Positions 13,153 to 18,715 of a stretch of DNA of 18,715 nucleotides are shown here, piece after piece. The notes beneath the pieces are model-generated. The model was given only the letters and a program-made list of their open reading frames with translations, had not been told where the DNA came from and did not search any database. How positions within the stretch are numbered: the first letter of the stretch is position 1; the number at the start of each line of letters is the position of its first letter. Source of the DNA: JBEIUO01 sp964549785 (GTDB lineage Bacteria; Planctomycetota; Phycisphaerae; Phycisphaerales; UBA1924); contig CAZJXA010000046.1 in NCBI GenBank assembly GCA_964549785.1, positions 1 through 18,715 of the forward strand, read 5' to 3'. The translations under genes and the position numbers were made by a program.

Positions 13153-15951
13153 TGATCCTTCGGGGGGTCCGTTGGGCGGGGCTGCATCCGGCGGGGCCGG
13201 AAGGGCAATTTCCGCGCTGGCATCGTGCGCGACCTTCGCCGCGGCGATCACTTCGTCGCCATCGTTAAGGGCGACAACACGGACGCCCTGGGTGCCGCGG
13301 CCGCAATCCCGGATGGCGGCGGCCGACATTCGGACGAGTTGACCCTGCTTGGTGATGACGACCACGTCGTCGGAATCACGGACATCGAGAGAGGCAATGC
13401 TGCGACCGTTTTTGTCGGTGAGTTTGATATCCACGCGACCTTTGCCGCCGCGGGACTGGCTGCGGGCCTTGCCGGTTTCGGGCTGGACGCGGTATTCGTC
13501 GATGGCGGTGCGTTTGCCGTAGCCCTTGTCGGTGATGGTGAGGAGGCGGACAGTGGGCTCGGCGGTCATGAGATCGCTGTCCGCATCGAGCGTCATCTCG
13601 ACGCGAACGAGGCCGATAACCTCGTCGGTGTCGTCGAGCTCGATGCCTTTGACACCCTCCGCGGGGCGGCCCATGACGCGGACGTCCTGCTCGCTGAAGC
13701 GGATGGACATTCCGCCCGCGGTGGCCAGAAGTACGTCGTCGTTGCCGTCGGTGAGCGTGACGTCGAGCAGCGAGTCGCCTTCCTTCAGCCCGACGGCGAT
13801 GAGGCCGCCGGCCGAAACGTTGCGGTAGTCTTTGAGCGGGGTGCGCTTGATAATGCCGTTACGGCTCACGAAAGTGAGGTAATTGCTGCCCTCTTCGAAA
13901 TTGCGGACGCTGAGGTAGGCGCAGGTGCGCTCTCCGTCTTTGAGGCCGATGATGTTGACGATGGCGCGGCCGAGGCTGGTCCGGCTCATCTCCGGGACCT
14001 CGAAAACCTTGATCTTGAAGACGCGGCCGGAATCGGTAAAGCAGAGGAGGTCGTCGTGGGTCTCGGCGACGAACAGGTGTTCGATAAAGTCATCGTCCTT
14101 GGAGTCAGACGCCTTGATGCCCTTGCCGCCCCGGGCCTGCTGGCGATACGTATCGAGCGGGACGCGCTTGATGTACCCGTGATGGCTGATGGTGAGGGCC
14201 ACGGTGCCGCGGGGGATCAGTTCCGCGATGTTGATGTCGGCCCCGGAATCCTCGATGACGGTGAGACGGGGCGTGGCGTATCGGGCCCGCATCTCGAGGC
14301 AGTCGGCCCGAATGATGTCGAGTACCTTCTGGTGGTCGGCAAGGATCGCCAGGTATCCGTCGATCTCGGCGCTGATGGCGGAATATTCCGAAGCGAGCCG
14401 CTCGATCTCCAGCCCGGTGAGTTGGATGAGCCGCATGGCGCCGATGGCCTCGGCCTGAACGCGGGTAAGCGTGACTCCGCCCTCGCCGGCGCTCTGAACC
14501 GCGGCGAGCAGCGAAGCGGGAATGCGGGGGGCGAGTGGGTGATCGGGGGCGATTCGGAAGCGCATCGCCATGAGGCGTTCGATCGCTTCTTCGCGGGCCT
14601 TGCTGGCGCGGATCTGGCGGATCACCTCGTCGATGTCGCACACGGCGAAGATGAGGCCCTCCAAAACGTGGGCCCGCTTGCGAGCCTCTCGGAGGAGGAA
14701 CTGGGTGCGGCGGGTGATGACCTCGACGCGGTGATCGATATAGCACTCGATGAGTTGGATCAGCCCCATCGTGCGGGGTTGGCGGTTGACGAGCGCAATG
14801 TTGATGATCGAGAACGTGTCCTGGAGCGACGTGAACTCGTACAACTGATTTTCGATGACACGGGGGTCGGCCCCGCGTTTGAGTTCGATCACGATCCGGG
14901 TCTGGGCTTCGCGGCCGGATTCGTCCCGGACGTCGGAAACGTCCCGGATGCGGTCGTCGTCCACGGCTTCGACAATTTTCTTGACGACGCCTTCCTGAAC
15001 GAGGTTGTACGGGATCGTGTCGATCACGAGTTGCTGGCGGTCTTTGCCCAGCGGCTCGACGTGACAGGTGCCGCGCATCGTGACTTTGCCGCGGCCGGTG
15101 AGGTAGGCCTCGATGATGCCGCGGCGGCCGTGAATGATCCCACCGGTCGGGAAGTCCGGTCCTTTGGCACCGTATCGCAGAATCGTGCCGGTTTCGTCCA
15201 GCACGTCTTTCATGAGTTCATCGAGGCCAATCTCGGGGTTGTCGACCACACGGATGATGGAGTCCAGTATCTCCGTCGGATTCTGCGGCGGGAGACTGGT
15301 CGCCATGCCCACGGCGATGCCGATCCCGCCGTTGATGAGCAGGTACGGAAACTTGCCCGGGAGCACCGTCGGCTCCATCAGGCGGTCGTCGTAGTTGGGC
15401 TGAAAGTCAACGGTGTCGAGCTTGAGGTCGGCCAACATGTCAACCGCGGCGGCGGTCATCCGGGCTTCGGTGTACCGCATGGCCGCGGGCGGGTCGCCGT
15501 TGATCGAGCCGAAGTTACCCTGAGGATCAATCACGGGCACGCGCATACGCCACTTCTGGACCATGCCGACGAGCGTGGGATAAATGACGGCCTCGCCGTG
15601 CGGGTGGTAGTCGCCCGAGGTGTTGCCCGCGATCTTCGCGCACTTCAGATGCTTGCGGTTGGGCTTCAGGTTGAGATCATTCATCGCCACCAGGATGCGG
15701 CGCTGGCTGGGCTTCATTCCATCGCGTACGTCGGGCAAGGCACGATCCATGATCGTGCTCATCGCGTAGGTCAGGTAACTGTCCTTGAGTTCCTTCTGGA
15801 TGTCCAGCTCAACGATCCGGCCGTGGCGATCGGGCTTGTCGGTTCCGTCCACCGGCGGCTGACCGGAAGGGGGCTCTTCGCCGGAAATACCGCTTTGGAG
15901 AGAAGAGAGACGCGAGCAACGGAGTGAGCCGAACGTCAAGCCGAATGCCAT
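13144..15951 (-). CDS. gyrA: DNA gyrase subunit A
   Basis: Catalytic DNA-breaking subunit of the type IIA topoisomerase that introduces negative supercoils, working with GyrB (not in this window). The 935-residue protein has the winged-helix/tower domain with catalytic Tyr160 (AAMRYTEAR) and QGNFGSINGD (144-153). Its C-terminal pinwheel contains the GyrA box Q605-A-R-G-G-K-G611, which marks gyrase rather than ParC, plus a similar QSRGGKG at 832-838. The chosen ATG at 15951 follows GGGAG at 8-base spacing, and the frame upstream to 16170 looks random. The N-terminus is about 38 residues longer than E. coli GyrA and starts with a Ser/Pro/Gly-rich segment before IVELDIQKELKDSYLTYAMSTI. In the quinolone region the residues equivalent to E. 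coli Ser83 and Asp87 are Ala121 and Pro125. Confidence 0.96.
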   Translation of the reverse strand: MAFGLTFGSLRCSRLSSLQSGISGEEPPSGQPPVDGTDKPDRHGRIVELDIQKELKDSYLTYAMSTIMDRALPDVRDGMKPSQRRILVAMNDLNLKPNRKHLKCAKIAGNTSGDYHPHGEAVIYPTLVGMVQKWRMRVPVIDPQGNFGSINGDPPAAMRYTEARMTAAAVDMLADLKLDTVDFQPNYDDRLMEPTVLPGKFPYLLINGGIGIAVGMATSLPPQNPTEILDSIIRVVDNPEIGLDELMKDVLDETGTILRYGAKGPDFPTGGIIHGRRGIIEAYLTGRGKVTMRGTCHVEPLGKDRQQLVIDTIPYNLVQEGVVKKIVEAVDDDRIRDVSDVRDESGREAQTRIVIELKRGADPRVIENQLYEFTSLQDTFSIINIALVNRQPRTMGLIQLIECYIDHRVEVITRRTQFLLREARKRAHVLEGLIFAVCDIDEVIRQIRASKAREEAIERLMAMRFRIAPDHPLAPRIPASLLAAVQSAGEGGVTLTRVQAEAIGAMRLIQLTGLEIERLASEYSAISAEIDGYLAILADHQKVLDIIRADCLEMRARYATPRLTVIEDSGADINIAELIPRGTVALTISHHGYIKRVPLDTYRQQARGGKGIKASDSKDDDFIEHLFVAETHDDLLCFTDSGRVFKIKVFEVPEMSRTSLGRAIVNIIGLKDGERTCAYLSVRNFEEGSNYLTFVSRNGIIKRTPLKDYRNVSAGGLIAVGLKEGDSLLDVTLTDGNDDVLLATAGGMSIRFSEQDVRVMGRPAEGVKGIELDDTDEVIGLVRVEMTLDADSDLMTAEPTVRLLTITDKGYGKRTAIDEYRVQPETGKARSQSRGGKGRVDIKLTDKNGRSIASLDVRDSDDVVVITKQGQLVRMSAAAIRDCGRGTQGVRVVALNDGDEVIAAAKVAHDASAEIALPAPPDAAPPNGPPEGSTG

Positions 15952-16299
15952 GCAAGGTGCTCCCGCGATCCGCTCATTGCCGTGCCGCGAAACCGACCAC
16001 TGTGGAGCGAAAACCTCGAAAACACACAGGGCGACGCGTCGAACAAGTGTAGGTCGGCCGCGCTGCACGGCGGCTTTCCCGGGGTTGGAATTGGCGATTT
16101 GATCGCGTGCAAATGATGACCCGACCGAGCCCAACTCGGCGTTCCGAACGTGACGCGTGAGCGGCGCCACCGCGGCGGGAAAAACTCCGCAAATATCTCG
16201 ATCAGACCCGTGACAACTGGCGCGGAATGCTCTGTCGAAATCCGTTTATTCGCGTCTTTGAGCGCAGTTGCGGCACACTTGACACCTTGTACCCCGCAG

Positions 16300-16311
16300 T
16301 TACCCGGGTAA
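16300..16311. promoter_or_regulatory. Perfect 12-bp palindrome, candidate operator
   Basis: TTACCCGGGTAA is identical to its reverse complement and ends 8 bp before the -35 box of the protease promoter. The position suits a dimeric regulator, but no copy elsewhere in the window supports this. Confidence 0.35.
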
Positions 16312-16319
16312 ATTTCGTG

Positions 16320-16348
16320 TTGACCCGCACCCGGTTCTCTGGTATGTT
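16320..16348 (+). promoter_or_regulatory. Predicted sigma-70 promoter of the secreted protease gene
   Basis: TTGACC (16320-16325) and TATGTT (16343-16348) are separated by exactly 17 bases, with TG at 16340-16341 giving an extended -10. This is the best promoter match in the window. It predicts a transcript starting near 16355 and a leader of about 85 bases. Confidence 0.62.
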
Positions 16349-16439
16349 GAGTTTTCGGACGTTGATGGGGTCGGTAGAAATTCGGCGGCGTTGCAGCCGC
16401 AGAGCCCCGGGTTCGATCGTCCAACTGTGGGAGCACAAC

Positions 16440-18548
16440 ATGACGTGTTTCAGAGGCCTTTCGGTGATGGCTCTTATCTCCATGGCGGCGTTGACGGCCC
16501 AAGGCCGGGCGTGGGCTCAGGAGAACCCTCAATCCCCGATCGGGTCGATTGTGCGGTTTGAGTTTGACACCGGCGAGTTGGTCAATCCGACCCCGAAGCC
16601 GGAGATCGTGGCGGCGTTTCCGATCACGATGCCAGGTTCGAGTTTCATGCGGCTGTACTTCTCGCAGGCGGATCTCGCGGAGGGAACCCGGGTGCGGGTG
16701 ACCAGTGTGCTGGATGGTGAGGTTCAGGAACTGGGCGTTGATGGCATGCTGTTGTGGGGGAATACGACAGCGTACTTCAATGGTGACACGGTCCTGGTGG
16801 AGGTGATCGCAGGACCGAATACCGCCGGCAATCGGCTGGCGATCAAGGATCTCGGGATCGATATGGGCATCCGTCCGGCGGGCGCGAACGGGCAGTGCGG
16901 CATCATCGGCGGCACCGACACGCGGGCGCTCTCCTCCGAGACATGGTCGGGGCGGATCATGCCCGTGGGGTGCACGGGCAGCGTCTACTGCAACACCGGC
17001 GGCGGCATGGTGACCGCCGGGCACTGCGTGGACGGTCAGTCGAACCTGGTGATGCACTTCAACGTGCCCGCCAGCACGTCGGGCTGCGGCACCGTTGCGC
17101 CGCCCGTTGCAGATCAATTCCCGATCACCAACTGGCTCTTTGAAAACGCCAACCCCAGCAGCGTCGGGGCCGACTGGGCGGTCCTGAACGTCGGCACGAA
17201 CAACCTTGGTCAGCGTCCGTTCGGCCGATACGGCACGTTCCGTTCCTTGGCGACCGCGCCGGCAGCGGTGAACGCGGCGTCCAACATCTGGGGATACGGG
17301 GTTGATACGACCTGCACGCGGAGCCAAGTGCAGCAGTACAGCGGGGGGAACATCACCAACGTCTTCGGCACGCACTACTACTACAACAACGACATCCGCG
17401 GCGGAAACTCCGGGTCGGGCTTCCTCAATGCCTCGAACCAGATCATCGGGATCGTCAGCCACTGCGCGGGCAGTTCATACAACATCGCAACCCGTATCGA
17501 CAAGCCCAACTTCGTGAGTGCGCGGGCGACGCTCAATCCGTGCGGAGGCGGAACTCCTCCTCCCGGCCCGGCGAACGACGCCTGCGGCAGCGCGACGGCC
17601 CTCACGGGCTCGGCCTCCGGAACCACCGTCGGCGCCACCAACGACGGCACGGCTTCGTGCGGCTCTTCCAGCACCTCCCCCGATGTGTGGTATTCCTTCA
17701 CCGCCACTTGCACCGGCAGCCATCGCTTCGCGACCTGCACCGCCAGTTTCGACAGCGTGCTGAGCGTTCATGCCGCGTGCGGTGGGGCCAGCATCGCCTG
17801 CAATGACGACCACGGCTCCGGCGGCGCGGGCGGTTGCTCCAGCAGCACCGCCTCGTCACTCAACGTGAGCCTCACGGCAGGCGCCAGTTACCGGGTACGC
17901 GTGGCAGGCTACAACGGCGCGACCGGCACATTCACGCTCGCCGTGACGCCGCCCTCGTGCAGCACCAACGGCTCGAACGCGTGCGCGTCGGCTCCTTCCA
18001 TCGGCAACGGCGCGTTCCCGTACACAACCGTGGGGGCGACCACCGACGGCCCGATGGCCTGCGGCGGGGCGGGCAATGACATCTGGTACCGCTACACGGC
18101 GTCGTGCACCGGGACGGTGACGGTGACGACGTGCGCCGCGGCGAGTTACGACAGCGTGCTCGCGGTCTACGGCTCGGCGTGCCCCGGTACCGGTGCCGCA
18201 TCGATCGCGTGCAACGACGACGCGTGCAGCGGCACGCGCTCCAGCCTCACGTTCGCCGGTTCGGCGGGCGCTGCGTACCTCATCCGCGTAGCCGGCTACA
18301 ACGGGGCCACGGGGACGGGCACGCTCACCGTTTCGTGCGGCGGACCGGCCGGTTCACAGTGTAACTGGGCGGGCGGCGGCTGCATCGCCGACTTTGATGG
18401 CGACGCCGACTTCGACACCGACGACGTGATCGCGTACCTGGGCACATGGGAAGAGGGCGGAGAGTGCGCGGACGCCGACGGCGACAGCGACGCCGATTCG
18501 GACGACGTGATCGGCTTCTTCGCCCAGTGGGATGCGGGCGGCTGCTAA
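16440..18548 (+). CDS. Secreted trypsin-like serine protease with C-terminal GC-type dockerin
   Basis: A 702-residue exported protein. Residues 1-26 are a signal peptide (hydrophobic core MALISMAALTA, likely cut after AWA). Residues 27-150 form an unrecognised beta-rich N-terminal part. The protease domain (about 153-368) has a chymotrypsin-fold triad: His195 (VTAGHC), Asp245 (GADWAVL) and Ser324 (RGGNSGSGF). Two related Cys-rich beta modules follow (about 378-502 and 512-633), sharing DxWYxxTAxCTG, DSVLxV, SIACNDD and RVAGYNGATGT. The C-terminus (641-702) has two Asp-rich calcium loops, DFDGDADFDTDD (651-662) and DADGDSDADSDD (678-689), each followed by VIxxxxxW, and ends Gly-Gly-Cys. This is the GC-type dockerin pattern of Phycisphaerales. 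The ATG at 16440 has GGGAG 6 bases upstream; the longer frame to 16227 would overrun the promoter. The substrate is unknown. Confidence 0.9.
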   Translation: MTCFRGLSVMALISMAALTAQGRAWAQENPQSPIGSIVRFEFDTGELVNPTPKPEIVAAFPITMPGSSFMRLYFSQADLAEGTRVRVTSVLDGEVQELGVDGMLLWGNTTAYFNGDTVLVEVIAGPNTAGNRLAIKDLGIDMGIRPAGANGQCGIIGGTDTRALSSETWSGRIMPVGCTGSVYCNTGGGMVTAGHCVDGQSNLVMHFNVPASTSGCGTVAPPVADQFPITNWLFENANPSSVGADWAVLNVGTNNLGQRPFGRYGTFRSLATAPAAVNAASNIWGYGVDTTCTRSQVQQYSGGNITNVFGTHYYYNNDIRGGNSGSGFLNASNQIIGIVSHCAGSSYNIATRIDKPNFVSARATLNPCGGGTPPPGPANDACGSATALTGSASGTTVGATNDGTASCGSSSTSPDVWYSFTATCTGSHRFATCTASFDSVLSVHAACGGASIACNDDHGSGGAGGCSSSTASSLNVSLTAGASYRVRVAGYNGATGTFTLAVTPPSCSTNGSNACASAPSIGNGAFPYTTVGATTDGPMACGGAGNDIWYRYTASCTGTVTVTTCAAASYDSVLAVYGSACPGTGAASIACNDDACSGTRSSLTFAGSAGAAYLIRVAGYNGATGTGTLTVSCGGPAGSQCNWAGGGCIADFDGDADFDTDDVIAYLGTWEEGGECADADGDSDADSDDVIGFFAQWDAGGC

Positions 18549-18558
18549 CGCAGACGGA

Positions 18559-18574
18559 GGCCCGACGACGGGCC
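18559..18574 (+). terminator. First hairpin downstream of the protease gene
   Basis: GGCCCG and CGGGCC form a perfect 6-bp stem with an ACGA loop 10 bp after the stop. It is followed by AAAAACACAA rather than T, so alone it is unlikely to be an intrinsic terminator for the plus strand. Confidence 0.4.
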
Positions 18575-18586
18575 AAAAACACAATA

Positions 18587-18619
18587 CGGGCGGGGCGTTC
18601 CTGACGTCCCGCCCGCTTT
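18587..18619 (+). terminator. Probable rho-independent terminator of the protease gene
   Basis: CGGGCGGGGCG (18587-18597) pairs with CGTCCCGCCCG (18605-18615), an 11-bp stem with one G-T pair and a 7-base loop. It is followed by CTTTC, a short T-tract. It is the strongest terminator-like structure in the window. The remaining sequence to 18715 shows no gene. Confidence 0.65.
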
Positions 18620-18715
18620 CAATACGGCGATACGTGAGCGGCGGCTCTGGTTCGGTGGCAGCGGGGGAAGCCATACTGCCGCCGAGCCTGCGACAACGCT
18701 GGCACCCGGGAGTTC

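Larger units (their letters stand above)
15952..16439. other. 488-bp divergent intergenic region (gyrA / secreted protease)
   Basis: No credible gene here; reading frames on either strand are extensions of, or opposite to, the flanking genes. It holds the protease promoter (16320-16348), a 12-bp palindrome just upstream (16300-16311), and a 5-bp hairpin in the predicted protease leader (GCGGC 16385-16389 with GCCGC 16396-16400). A second TTGACA at 16279-16284 has no -10 at suitable spacing. On the gyrA side I found only the GGGAG ribosome site and no convincing promoter. The local composition is more A+T-rich around 16300-16350 than in the genes. Confidence 0.55.

Noticed and set aside
13225..15927. 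A 900-codon open frame on the plus strand opposite gyrA
   Set aside because: gyrA has family motifs throughout its length. The antisense frame is stop-poor because of high GC, and its translation (rich in Val, Asp, Gly) matches no family and has no ribosome site.
16405..16425. GGGTTCGATC resembling a tRNA T-loop
   Set aside because: The flanking bases do not form the 5-bp T-stem and no anticodon arm, D-arm or acceptor stem can be drawn around it.
15936..17462. A 508-codon open frame on the minus strand across the protease start and intergenic region
   Set aside because: It runs through the promoter, signal peptide and catalytic motifs of the protease on the other strand and its translation is Arg/His/Pro-rich with no family pattern.
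17560..18350. Possible recent DNA duplication of the two Cys-rich modules in the protease
   Set aside because: The protein motifs repeat, but the DNA differs at many positions and the spacings vary, so this is an old domain duplication and not a DNA repeat element.
18354..18674. A short minus-strand frame beyond the protease end
   Set aside because: It overlaps the dockerin coding region and both terminator hairpins, and has no ribosome site or recognisable product.

Overview
The window looks like a stretch of a high-GC Gram-negative chromosome, most likely from a planctomycete of the Phycisphaerae type. The strongest pointer is the secreted protease at the right end. It finishes in two tandem Asp-rich calcium loops followed by a terminal Gly-Gly-Cys, the pattern I know as the 'GC-type dockerin' of Phycisphaerales. 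Supporting hints are a complete kdsB gene, which implies Kdo and lipopolysaccharide, and a very large secreted Asp-box (BNR) propeller protein of a kind common in Planctomycetes. The assignment is inferred from protein character only, because there is no rRNA gene to settle it. I see no tRNA, rRNA, CRISPR array, insertion sequence, phage gene or attachment site.

Layout. 1-836 (+) is the C-terminal part of a GldG-like ABC-transporter auxiliary membrane protein, cut by the window edge. 887-3194 (-) is a two-gene unit: a cytoplasmic TPR-like protein followed by kdsB. Across a 105-bp divergent gap, 3300-9448 (+) is a run of closely packed genes: def, fmt, a small HEXXH metallopeptidase-like protein, a DCC-family thiol protein, and a 1156-aa secreted sortilin/VPS10-like propeller. 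The first four overlap or nearly touch, so they are probably one transcript. The propeller follows after a 67-bp gap. 9691-11486 (+) is a coupled pair, an SRPBCC-fold protein and a zinc-dependent alcohol dehydrogenase.

On the minus strand, 11495-12579 is a coupled pair made of a STAS-domain protein and a MacB/LolD-type ABC ATPase with no permease in view. 12708-13133 (+) is a small single-pass membrane protein with a readable promoter. 13144-15951 (-) is gyrA. After a 488-bp intergenic region with a good promoter and an adjacent palindrome, 16440-18548 (+) encodes the secreted trypsin-like protease, followed by two hairpins.

How the genes work together. def and fmt form the usual formyl-methionine module: Fmt formylates initiator Met-tRNA and Def removes the formyl group from nascent chains. 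The overlapping metallopeptidase and thiol protein suggest co-expression with it, but their roles are unknown. KdsB activates Kdo for outer-membrane lipid A. The propeller protein and the dockerin protease are predicted to act outside the cytoplasm. The STAS/ABC pair resembles MlaB-MlaF in layout only. I found no clear novel system. The best leads are the HEXXH protein, the STAS/ABC pair, the dockerin protease, and a GyrA whose quinolone-determining residues differ from the usual Ser and Asp/Glu. Start codons were chosen by Shine-Dalgarno match and family alignment, and several differ from the longest possible reading frame.
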